The translations under genes were made by a program, and so were the position numbers. Source: Synchiropus splendidus (lineage: Eukaryota; Chordata; Actinopteri; Syngnathiformes; Callionymidae). From it: 64,000 nucleotides of DNA. Within the stretch, counting starts at the first letter, position 1, and each line of letters starts with the position of its first letter. The notes beneath the pieces are model-generated. The model was not told the origin of the DNA. It worked only from the letters and a program-made list of their open reading frames with translations, and did no database searches. This document shows positions 25,137-31,535 of the stretch, piece after piece. The stretch lies in NCBI RefSeq assembly GCF_027744825.2, contig NC_071351.1:16753001-16817000 (forward strand). The letters are read 5' to 3'.

Positions 25137-27053
25137 GTGGGTTCCGGAACGCCAAACATAAAAATGTTGATAACTTTGGAAAAACACTTCTGTATAAAAG
25201 GCTCCCACCATGAGTCTGCTCGGCAACACCAAGCAGCACAGTGCACATTGAAGAAAGCCTGCAACATTTGCCAGAAGAAACACCTATTGGCCCTTCACGA
25301 AATAAATACAAGAGCAACAAGTGGGAGCATGAATACTGCCGTTAGAGAAGAAGCCTGCCTAACTACTTCCACCTCAGATGCCCTCTACCTTGACCGTCAC
25401 GGAACTGGGAACAGAGTCCTATTGAAAGTTGTGCCAGTGCTCGCACAGTATGGGAAGCGAACTCTGGAGACCTTTGCCATTCTAGATGATGGGTCAGAGA
25501 GAACTATGCTTCTCCCTGCTGCAGCTAAGTTCCTTGGTATGAAGGGCCTTCCTGAAGGTCTCCCACTGCGGACAGTACGTCAGGACATCCAGGTGCTCCA
25601 TGGCCATAAGGTGTCTTTCAACGTCTCCCCAGCTACCAACCCTGAGAACAGATACAACATTGCTGGAGCGTTCACAGCTAGCCGTCTCAGCCTGGCTCAG
25701 CACAGCTATCCTGTTGATCGCCTGCAGAGGAGGTTTCGACACCTCAGAGGGCTTCCCTTTCCAGCTTTGAAGGGAGCCCAGCCCTCCCTTCTCATTGGAT
25801 CAGATCAGCCTCATCTTATCACCCCTGTGGAGCCTGTCCGGCTTGGACCGCCTGGGGGTCCAGCAGCTATCCACACAAGACTCGGGTGGACCCTCCAGGG
25901 TCCTGTGAGAAGCACGGGGCGGCTCACTGACGAAACCCAGTGTCTCTTCATATCCTCACCATCGACTGGCGATGAATTGTTCAAGCACGTCAAAAGGCTT
26001 TGGGAGATAGATACAATCCCCTACCGAAACGAGAAAGAGGCTACTCGTTCAAAGCAAGATAAGCTGGCTGTTGCAGTGCTTGAGACCAAGACTGCCCGGA
26101 CCAAGGTGGATGGAATTTCGAGGTATGCCACCCCATTGTTGCGCCATCCCAACATGCCACAGCTCCGTGCTCCAACTGATTCAGTCATGCCGCTGTTGCG
26201 TAGCACCGAGAGACGTCTCCGTAAGAACCCTATTCTAGCTAAAGCCTATAAGGTGGAGATGCAAAGGCTCATCGACTCTGGCATTGTGCAAGAAGTGGCT
26301 CCTGAAACCATTCCACCAAAAGAATGTTGGTATATTCCTCACCACCTTGTCAGCCACAATGGAAAAAATCGCCTTGTGTTTAACTGTTCACACCAATACT
26401 TGGGACAGACCCTTAACCAATACCTTCTTCCTGGACCTACTCTTGGCGCTTCCCTGCTCGGAGTCCTGCTAAGGTTCCGTGAATATCCTGTGGCGGTTAG
26501 TGGAGACATCAAAGGAATGTTCCACCAGGTTCGACTCCTACCTGAAGATCGACCACTGTTGCGGTTCCTGTGGCGTGACCTAAATGGGGATGAAGCTCCC
26601 AAGGTATATGAGTGGCAAGTCCTTCCATTTGGCACCACATGTAGCCCATGCTGTGCCACTTACGCCCTGCAGAGTCACGTTGCAGCCAACAGCCAGCCAG
26701 GTGATAAGCTGAGATTTTCAGTTGAAAAGTGTTTCTATGTGGACAACTGCCTGCAGAGTGTGCGCACTCCTGATGAAGCAAAACTTTTAGTTGATCAGCT
26801 CAGAGAACTTCTGGCCCCCGCCGGTTTTGATCTGCGACAATGGGCCTGCAACAATCCAGATGCCCTGAGTCACCTACCTCATGAAGCCAGGTCAGAGAGC
26901 CTTGACCTGTGGCTTGTGCAGGACAAGTCAAACCCCCTCGAGTCAACACTTGGCCTCAGTTGGAACTGGAGCACGGACACCCTGAGTTATAAACACCGGC
27001 CAGTGACCTATGACCTTGAGGAACATCTATCGAGTTCTTGCCTCTCAATATGA
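25137..27053 (+). CDS. BEL/Pao pol part 1: gag end, protease, reverse transcriptase (copy 1)
   Basis: Open frame of 638 codons. Codons 1-18 are satellite sequence and about nine more are the LTR stub, so this start is an accident of the insertion. The first Met inside the element proper is codon 65 (25,329). Residues 35-54 keep a gag zinc knuckle (QCTLKKACNICQKKHLLALH). An A17-type aspartic protease follows, with active-site DDGS at 117-120. The RT region starts near residue 365: NRLVFNC (411-417), SGDIKGMFHQV with catalytic Asp457, LPFGTTCSPCCATYAL (496-511), and FYVDN (533-537), which stands where YxDD is usual. The frame runs off at residues 627-638, where the sequence switches to nonsense while the next frame takes over. 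The role would be polyprotein cleavage and cDNA synthesis. This copy is probably not functional. Confidence 0.9.
   Translation: MGSGTPNIKMLITLEKHFCIKGSHHESARQHQAAQCTLKKACNICQKKHLLALHEINTRATSGSMNTAVREEACLTTSTSDALYLDRHGTGNRVLLKVVPVLAQYGKRTLETFAILDDGSERTMLLPAAAKFLGMKGLPEGLPLRTVRQDIQVLHGHKVSFNVSPATNPENRYNIAGAFTASRLSLAQHSYPVDRLQRRFRHLRGLPFPALKGAQPSLLIGSDQPHLITPVEPVRLGPPGGPAAIHTRLGWTLQGPVRSTGRLTDETQCLFISSPSTGDELFKHVKRLWEIDTIPYRNEKEATRSKQDKLAVAVLETKTARTKVDGISRYATPLLRHPNMPQLRAPTDSVMPLLRSTERRLRKNPILAKAYKVEMQRLIDSGIVQEVAPETIPPKECWYIPHHLVSHNGKNRLVFNCSHQYLGQTLNQYLLPGPTLGASLLGVLLRFREYPVAVSGDIKGMFHQVRLLPEDRPLLRFLWRDLNGDEAPKVYEWQVLPFGTTCSPCCATYALQSHVAANSQPGDKLRFSVEKCFYVDNCLQSVRTPDEAKLLVDQLRELLAPAGFDLRQWACNNPDALSHLPHEARSESLDLWLVQDKSNPLESTLGLSWNWSTDTLSYKHRPVTYDLEEHLSSSCLSI
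25186..25190 (+). repeat. target-site duplication acttc, left side of BEL copy 1
   Basis: The monomer reads ggaaaaacacttcagacagc. The left flank ends ...aaaaacacttc and the right flank resumes acttcagacagc at 29,959, so the five bases acttc (monomer positions 27-31) are present twice. Five bases is the usual BEL/Pao target duplication. A perfect duplication shows that both element ends are original. Confidence 0.92.
25191..25218 (+). repeat. truncated 5' LTR stub (28 bp) with TATA box
   Basis: Identical to 29,367-29,394, the start of the 3' LTR, up to ...catgagtctg; the next bases differ (ctcggc here, tcactt in the LTR). It keeps TATAAAAGG at 25,193-25,201. The cut lies within about three bases of the likely transcription start of the full LTR, so the stub is roughly U3 alone. 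The ATG at 25,210 opens only a short frame (13 codons, stop at about 25,249) and does not lead into pol. Confidence 0.88.
27010..27053 (+). other. pol frameshift region (copy 1)
   Basis: Part 1 ends and part 2 begins in this 44-bp overlap. Family-like protein sequence continues from RPVTYDL in frame 1 to TLRNIYRV in frame 2, so the shift lies close to 27,010-27,020, around tatgaccttgagg. No slippery heptamer of the X XXY YYZ type or strong hairpin is obvious, and BEL pol is normally a single frame, so a fixed indel is more likely than programmed frameshifting. The same shift is present in copy 2. Confidence 0.8.
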
Positions 27054-29337
27054 CCCTTTAGGCCTCCTACTGCCCTTCTCTACTCGGGCCAAGCTCATCA
27101 TTCGGCAGCTATGGGACAAGCAGCGCAGCTGGGATGATCCCAATCTACCTCCCGAGCTCCTACAGGCCTGGTCAAACTGGGAGGCCGAACTGCAGTCCCT
27201 ACCTCACCTATCCTTCCCACGACCATATATGCCTAAGGACATCCAGCTAGAGGGTGCTACTCACGAGATCCACATTTTTGCAGATGCCTCCGAGCAGGTC
27301 TACGGAGCAGTTGCCTACCTCAGGACACAAAGCCCTTCTGTAGGGACCTGCTTGTCATTCATCATGGCTCGATCAAGAGTGGCCCCCAAGCGTATCCAAT
27401 CCATTCCACGCCTAGAACTCTGTGCAGCCCTGGTGGGTGCCAAATTAGCCTATCTCATTGAGAAAGAACTCACCCTGAATCTGGATCGCATTGTATTGTG
27501 GTCAGACTCCACAACTGTTTTGACCTGGTTACAATCTCAGTCCTGCCGGTACAAGGTCTTTGTAGGGGTGAGAGTAGCAGAGATACAGGAGTTAACTGAG
27601 AAGTGCACTTGGCGCTATGTCGAGTCCGAGAATAACCCAGCCGATGACCTGACTAGGGGGAAGACCCTAGCATCTCTGGTAGAGCCAAATAGATGGGTTT
27701 GTGGACCTACCTTCCTCCTCCAAAGCCCTGAACATTGGCCTGAGCAACCTTCCCTGGCATCAGCCGAAGAGGAAACCGAGCTCCGAAAGGTCACTCACTG
27801 TGGACTAACAGCTACTTCACCCCCTCTTACAGGTGACAAGGTGCACAACACATGGCAGGAGCTCATAGATGCCACTGTACAAGACATTTACCAGTCAGAG
27901 ACATGTAGTCCTTCCCTGATCGCAGAGCATTACCACCAAGCGGAGAATCAGGTCCTTAGACTAGCCCAGCAACAGTCCTTTCCTGAAGACTACAAGCTCC
28001 TAGCAGCAGGCAAGCCCGTCTCAGCAGGGAGTCGTTTGCTCACCCTCTCCCCAGAAATGGACATGTCATTGAACCTTATCAGGGTCGGCGGTCGGTTCAG
28101 ACGTTTGGCCGGACAAGAACACCCATCATTGCACCCTATAGTCCTGGATGCCTCTCACCCTACGACACACCTACTTGTCCAGAAGTACGATAAAGACCTA
28201 CACCACCCTGGCTCAGAACGGGTCTTTGCGGAGCTGCGAAGATCATACTGGATCCTTCGAGGGCGGGAACTTATTCGAAGATACCAACGTACGTGTCCTG
28301 ACTGTCAACGCTGGCGAGCGCGGCCTTCTGTTCCTAGGATGGCAGATCTCCCTGTTGCCCGCCTCAGACTGCACAAGCCAGCATTCTACTCCACAGGCGT
28401 GGATTGTTTTGGGCCTATGGTGGTGAAAGTTGGAAGACGACATGAGAAACGCTGGGGGCTCATATTTAAATGTATGACGACCAGAGCTGTGCACCTGGAT
28501 CTCCTCAATAGCCTGGATGATGATGCTTACCTGATGGCCTTGCGGAGATTCATTGCAAGAAGAGGGACCCCTGCAGAGGTGTGGTCAGACAGAGGGACCA
28601 ACTTTAAAGCTGGAGAAAGAGAACTCCAGGAGGCATATAGCAGCATGGTCCAAAGCTTGCAAATCCAACTGGCACAGCAACAGATCAAGTTCTCTTTCAA
28701 TCCTCCAGCGGCCCCACACTTCGGAGGAGTGTGGGAAAGGGAAATTCGGTCGGTCAAAGCTGCCCTCTATGCCTGCCTAGGCTCCCAACCAGTCCAAGAA
28801 GAGGTCCTACTTACCGTTCTGCTGGAAGTCGAAGCCATCCTCAACTCAAAGCCATTAGGCTACGTGTCCGCGGATATTGCAGATCTCGACCCCATCACTC
28901 TAAATAGCCTACTCATGGGGCGGCCTGATGGATCCCTCCCCCAAGTAGTCTACCCAGAAACAGAGATTCTGAGCCGTAAACGATGGAGGCACTCCCAGGT
29001 TCTTGCGGATCAGTTTTGGTCCAGGTTCATCAGGGAATATCTACCCAGTCTGCAGGTCCGCCAGAAATGGAATTCCTCCCCTCCTGAACTCCTGAACGAA
29101 GCAGTCGTCATGGTGGTGGAGCCTCAATTGCCACGCGCCCAATGGTCTGTAGGACGCGTGGTGAAAGTTCATCGCAGTACTGACGGGTGCATCCGGTCAG
29201 CTGATGTGAACATCAAGGGACATGTCTACACTCGACCAGTTGCCCGGCTCGTGGTGCTACCTGCTATTCCATCTGGGGAGGAAGAACCTCCACCGTGTTC
29301 AGGGTCAATGGTCAGGAACAGTTATGATTTATTGTAG
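27010..29337 (+). CDS. BEL/Pao pol part 2: RNase H, integrase, DUF5641 (copy 1)
   Basis: 775-codon frame, shifted +1 relative to part 1 and overlapping it by 44 bp. The ATG falls mid-polyprotein, so this is a continuation of pol, not a separate gene. Residues 1-35 (TLRNIYRVLASQYDPLG...) are the RT connection region. RNase H has Asp92 (FADAS), Glu136 (RLELC), Asp166 (WSDST) and Asp212/213 (ADDLTRG). The integrase zinc region has DLHHPG (396-401) and CPDCQ (429-433); the usual first His appears to be replaced by Asp. The catalytic triad reads as Asp465 (GVDCFGP), Asp527 (WSDRGTNF) and Glu576 (GVWERE). The last 90 or so residues (KRWRHSQVLADQFW, then GRVVKVHRSTDG) match the DUF5641 type found at the end of BEL pol. 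Stop at 29,335-29,337. Confidence 0.9.
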   Translation: MTLRNIYRVLASQYDPLGLLLPFSTRAKLIIRQLWDKQRSWDDPNLPPELLQAWSNWEAELQSLPHLSFPRPYMPKDIQLEGATHEIHIFADASEQVYGAVAYLRTQSPSVGTCLSFIMARSRVAPKRIQSIPRLELCAALVGAKLAYLIEKELTLNLDRIVLWSDSTTVLTWLQSQSCRYKVFVGVRVAEIQELTEKCTWRYVESENNPADDLTRGKTLASLVEPNRWVCGPTFLLQSPEHWPEQPSLASAEEETELRKVTHCGLTATSPPLTGDKVHNTWQELIDATVQDIYQSETCSPSLIAEHYHQAENQVLRLAQQQSFPEDYKLLAAGKPVSAGSRLLTLSPEMDMSLNLIRVGGRFRRLAGQEHPSLHPIVLDASHPTTHLLVQKYDKDLHHPGSERVFAELRRSYWILRGRELIRRYQRTCPDCQRWRARPSVPRMADLPVARLRLHKPAFYSTGVDCFGPMVVKVGRRHEKRWGLIFKCMTTRAVHLDLLNSLDDDAYLMALRRFIARRGTPAEVWSDRGTNFKAGERELQEAYSSMVQSLQIQLAQQQIKFSFNPPAAPHFGGVWEREIRSVKAALYACLGSQPVQEEVLLTVLLEVEAILNSKPLGYVSADIADLDPITLNSLLMGRPDGSLPQVVYPETEILSRKRWRHSQVLADQFWSRFIREYLPSLQVRQKWNSSPPELLNEAVVMVVEPQLPRAQWSVGRVVKVHRSTDGCIRSADVNIKGHVYTRPVARLVVLPAIPSGEEEPPPCSGSMVRNSYDLL

Positions 29338-29366
29338 CAAATGTGCCTTACACATTTGGGGGCGGC
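29338..29366 (+). other. pol-LTR spacer with purine-rich tract (copy 1)
   Basis: Only 29 bp lie between the pol stop and the 3' LTR. It ends tttgggggcggc directly before TGTATA, in the place where the polypurine tract that primes plus-strand synthesis should be. The tract is interrupted by a C and ends in C, so it is a weak match. Confidence 0.55.
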
Positions 29367-29368
29367 TG

Positions 29369-29400
29369 TATAAAAGGCTCCCACCATGAGTCTGTCACTT
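29369..29400 (+). promoter_or_regulatory. candidate LTR core promoter: TATAAAAGG plus initiator
   Basis: TATAAAAGG at 29,369-29,377 is followed 28 bp downstream (counting from its first base) by A29,397 in TCACTT, which fits the YYANWY initiator pattern. This would leave a U3 of only about 30 bp. An alternative is a TATA-less start further down, after the octamer/CRE cluster; the sequence cannot decide. Confidence 0.55.
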
Positions 29401-29416
29401 TAAGAGCCTTTTGCTC

Positions 29417-29433
29417 ATTTGCATTTTACGTCA
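29417..29433 (+). promoter_or_regulatory. octamer ATTTGCAT and CRE-like TTACGTCA
   Basis: ATTTGCAT at 29,417-29,424 is an exact POU/Oct octamer, and TTACGTCA at 29,426-29,433 is one base from the CREB/ATF palindrome TGACGTCA. The two sites are one base apart. Both are kept in copy 2 (49,237-49,253). Function is inferred from motif match only. Confidence 0.5.
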
Positions 29434-29480
29434 CGTTCCTTTTTCCCATCGTTCCTTTTCCCATCGTTCCTTTTCCCTAT
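29434..29480 (+). repeat. three tandem copies of a ~16-bp CT-rich unit in the LTR
   Basis: cgttcctttttcccat, cgttccttttcccat and cgttccttttccctat follow each other directly. Unit length varies by one T. Present unchanged in copy 2 at 49,254-49,300. Confidence 0.8.
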
Positions 29481-29529
29481 GTGTGGAGCTAGTGTTCGGT
29501 CGAGGTCGCTTCGGGTCCAGGTTCAGCAG

Positions 29530-29547
29530 CACTCAAGCGTTTGAGTG
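29530..29547 (+). other. LTR hairpin CACTCAA-GCGT-TTGAGTG
   Basis: Perfect 7-bp inverted repeat around a 4-base loop. It lies in the part of the LTR that would be transcribed as R if the start site is near 29,397. Conserved in copy 2 at 49,350-49,367. Confidence 0.6.
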
Positions 29548-29558
29548 ACTGAGCAGAA

Positions 29559-29804
29559 GTAAGTTGAGCTTCACTCATGTTAAGCACAGTGTTGTACGGA
29601 TGCACATGTTTGGTCGTCGTTTATGTGTGTCCGTAACGTTCGTCACAGAGTCCGATTTGCGTGTAGTTCTATGTCGGTCGCTAGGTGTCGCCGTTGGACC
29701 GTTTATGGATCTGTGTTGCTTGTGTTGTATGTGGACTTAGAGATGCCTGCATCTTTGTTCAGTAGTTAGTAACCTGACGTGAATTGTGATTTCCTTTATT
29801 ACAG
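29559..29804 (+). other. candidate 246-nt intron inside the LTR
   Basis: Donor GAA|GTAAGT at 29,556-29,564, branch-like CTGAC at 29,774-29,778, pyrimidine-rich ttcctttatt and acceptor ACAG|A ending at 29,804, 26 nt after the branch site. All elements are unchanged in copy 2. This rests on motifs alone; RNA evidence would be needed. Confidence 0.35.
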
Positions 29805-29836
29805 AAACTAATATTGATGCTGTACTGAGTGCTGCA

Positions 29837-29842
29837 AATAAA
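29837..29842 (+). terminator. AATAAA polyadenylation signal in 3' LTR (copy 1)
   Basis: AATAAA within gctgcaaataaacacc, about 115 bp before the LTR end, followed by a T-rich tract (cctcctcctcttttcg). This is the expected place for the R/U5 boundary. Confidence 0.65.
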
Positions 29843-29958
29843 CACCTCTGAATCAGGACCATCCTCCTCCTCTTTTCGACCTCCTCCGGAATTCTAATCG
29901 ATACCCCATCTTGAACTGCTGTAGCACCTAATTGAACCCGTGCAATCACTGCTGTTTA

Positions 29959-29963
29959 ACTTC
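29959..29963 (+). repeat. target-site duplication acttc, right side of BEL copy 1
   Basis: Second acttc, at which the interrupted monomer resumes (cttcagacagcttagatttg). The monomer then carries the diagnostic variant gatgtacaacgactag. Confidence 0.92.
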
Positions 29964-31439
29964 AGACAGCTTAGATTTGATGTACAACGACTAGAAAGAC
30001 CCTTACTGCTATAGTGGGAGGTGAAAATTTCATGTTCTGAAGCTTCCCTGCAAAGTTATGGCACAATGCAGAAAACGCCTTTTCGGCCCGAGATAAGGTC
30101 GTTTCCGGAACGCCAACCTAAAAAATGTTGAAAGCTTTCGAAAAACACTTCAGACAACTTAGATTTGATGTCCAACTAGTAGTAAGACCCTGTCTGTTAT
30201 AGTGGGAGTTGAAAATTTCATGTTCTGAAGCTTCCCTGCAAAGTTAAGGAACAATGCAGAAACCGCGTTTTCAGCCTGAGATAAGGTGGGTTCCGGAACC
30301 CCAAACATAAAAATGTTTATAACTTTGGAAAAACACTTCAGACAGCTTAGATTTGATGTGCAACTACTAGAAAGACCCTTTCTGCTACAGTGGGAGGTGA
30401 ACATTTCATGTTCCGAAGCTTCCCTGCAAAGTAATGGCACAATATGTAAAACGCGTTTTCAGTTTGAAATAAGGTGTGTTCCGGAACGCCAAACATAAAA
30501 ATGTTGATAATTTTCGAAAAACACTTCAGCCAGCTTAGATTTGATGTGCAACTACTAGAAAGACCCTTTCTGCTGTAGTGGGAGGTCAAAATTTCATGTT
30601 CTGAAGCTTCCCTGGAAAGTTATGGCACAATGCGTAAAACACGTTTTCAGCCTGAAATAAGGTTGATTCCGGAACGCCAAACATAAAAATGTTGATAACT
30701 TTGGAAAAACACATCAGACAGCATAGATTTGATGTGCAACTACTAGAAAGACCCTTTCTGCTATAGTGGGAGGTTAAAATTTCATGTTCTGAAGCTTCCC
30801 TGAAGAGTTATGGCACAATGTGTAAAAACGCTTTTCAGCCTGAGATAAGGTGGGTTTCGGAACGCCAAACATAAAAATGTTGATAACTTTGGAAAAAACA
30901 TTTCAGACAGCTTAGATTTGATGTGCAACTATTAGAAAGACCCTGTTTGTCATAGTGGGAGCTGAAAATTTCATGTTCTGATGCTTCCCTGCAAACTTAA
31001 GGAACAATACAGCAAACGCGTTTTCAGCCTGAGATAAGGTGGTTTCCAAAACGCCAAACGTAAAAATGTTGATAACTTTGGAAAAACACTTCAGACAGCT
31101 AAGATTTGATGTGCAACTACTAGAAAGACCCTTTCTGCTACAGTGGGAGGTTAAAATTTCATGTTCTGAAGCTTCCCTGCAAAGTTATGGCACAATGCAG
31201 AAAACGCATTTTTCAGCCCGAGATAATGTGGGTTCCGGAGCGGCAAACGTAAAAATGTTGATAATTTTGGAAAAACATATCAGACAGCTTAGATTTAATG
31301 TGCAACGACTAGAAAGACCCTTTCTGCTATAGTGGGAGGTGAAAATTTCATGTTCTGAAGCTTCCCTGCAAAGTTATGGCACAAAGCAGAAAACACGTTT
31401 TCAGCCTGAGATAAGGTGGGTTCCGGAACGCCAAACATA

Positions 31440-31535
31440 AAAATGTTGATAACTTTGGAAAAACACTTCAGACAGCTTAGATTTGATGTACAACGACTAG
31501 AAAGACCCTTTCTGCTATAGTGGCAGGTGAAAATT
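31440..31535 (+). repeat. probable empty-site relative of the retroelement insertion
   Basis: This monomer carries the uninterrupted ggaaaaacacttcagacag. On its left it has the cacaaagcag and ggtgggttccgg variants that flank copy 1 on the left. On its right it has the gatgtacaacgactag variant that flanks both copies on the right. The preceding monomers (31,040-31,440, with ccgagataatgtggg, gagcggcaaacg, catatcagacag and gtgcaacgactag) match 24,760-25,130. It therefore represents the target before insertion, in a duplicated block. Confidence 0.75.

Larger units (their letters stand above)
1..25190 (+). repeat. 188-bp satellite array, segment I
   Basis: Head-to-tail tandem monomers, all in one orientation, with a spacing of 188 bp (for example the atgttgataac / atattgataac starts at 191 and 379). 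I set monomer position 1 at the first base of aaaaatgttgataac; the monomer then ends with gaacgccaaacat. Fixed landmarks are cttcagacagcttagattt (29-47), agaaagaccctttctgct (61-78), gaagcttccctgcaaag (107-123), gaaaacgcgttttc (139-152) and ttccggaacgcc (171-182). Monomers differ from each other at several to about twenty positions and fall into recognisable subtypes. Since 188 is not a multiple of 3, the reading frame shifts at each monomer, so the many 60-100-codon open frames on both strands are not genes. The array runs off the left window edge. I see no unique sequence anywhere in this segment. Confidence 0.97.
25191..29958 (+). mobile_element. BEL/Pao LTR retrotransposon, copy 1, internally deleted
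   Basis: 4,768 bp inserted after monomer position 31. Order: 28-bp 5' LTR stub, end of gag (zinc knuckle), protease, reverse transcriptase, frameshift, RNase H, integrase, DUF5641 region, short purine-rich tract, complete 592-bp 3' LTR. There is no env-like frame, as only about 30 bp separate pol and the LTR. The 5' stub matches the first 28 bases of the 3' LTR exactly and then changes abruptly, so one deletion removed about 564 bp of LTR, the primer-binding site and most of gag. The element cannot complete a replication cycle alone: it has no PBS and no full gag, and pol is frameshifted. The domain order PR-RT-RH-IN with DUF5641 at the end places it in BEL/Pao rather than Gypsy or Copia. Confidence 0.95.
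29367..29958 (+). repeat. 3' LTR, complete, 592 bp (copy 1)
   Basis: It starts TGTATAAAAGG and ends GCTGTTTA before the target duplication, so the ends are TG...TA rather than the usual TG...CA. It contains, in order, a TATA box at LTR positions 3-11, a likely start site near position 31, octamer and CRE-like sites, three tandem copies of a roughly 16-bp CT-rich unit, an 18-bp hairpin, a candidate intron and an AATAAA signal. The left boundary is set by the match to the 5' stub, the right by the acttc duplication. Confidence 0.88.
25127..30909 (+). repeat. 5.78-kb segmental duplication, source copy (partner 44,947-50,729)
   Basis: Constant offset of 19,820 bp across 64 bp of left satellite, the whole element and 951 bp of right satellite. 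The left limit is the last mismatch at 25,126 (cagcctg against caggctg). The right limit is the first mismatch at 30,910 (cagacag against cagacaa). I counted 12 base differences in the 4,768-bp element (about 0.25%) and about five in the right satellite flank. Confidence 0.93.

Noticed and set aside
1..25190. Dozens of 60-110-codon open frames on both strands (for example proteins with ITLEKHFRQLRFDVQLLERP or SCTSNLSCLKCFSKVINIF)
   Set aside because: They are translations of the satellite monomer. They recur once per monomer or two, start and end at the same monomer positions, and exist only where a stop such as that in ctatag has mutated. No codon-level conservation or gene structure is visible. 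The same holds for segments II and III.
25191..25250. Start of a short protein at the ATG in the LTR stub (25,210)
   Set aside because: The frame closes after about 13 codons and is not in the pol frame.
25494..29949. Open frames of 60-106 codons antisense to or overlapping pol (for example 26,339-26,659 minus, 28,148-28,426 plus)
   Set aside because: Shadows of the pol coding sequence in other frames, with no recognisable domains. The same set recurs in copy 2 only because the DNA is nearly identical.
25191..29958. Dating the insertion from 5'-3' LTR divergence
   Set aside because: Only 28 bp of the 5' LTR remain and they are identical to the 3' LTR, which gives no useful resolution.
29338..29958. 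An env-like gene or extra reading frame downstream of pol
   Set aside because: Only 29 bp separate the pol stop from the 3' LTR in copy 1. The 65-codon frame at 49,115-49,312 in copy 2 is out of frame with pol and runs into the LTR, with no envelope features.
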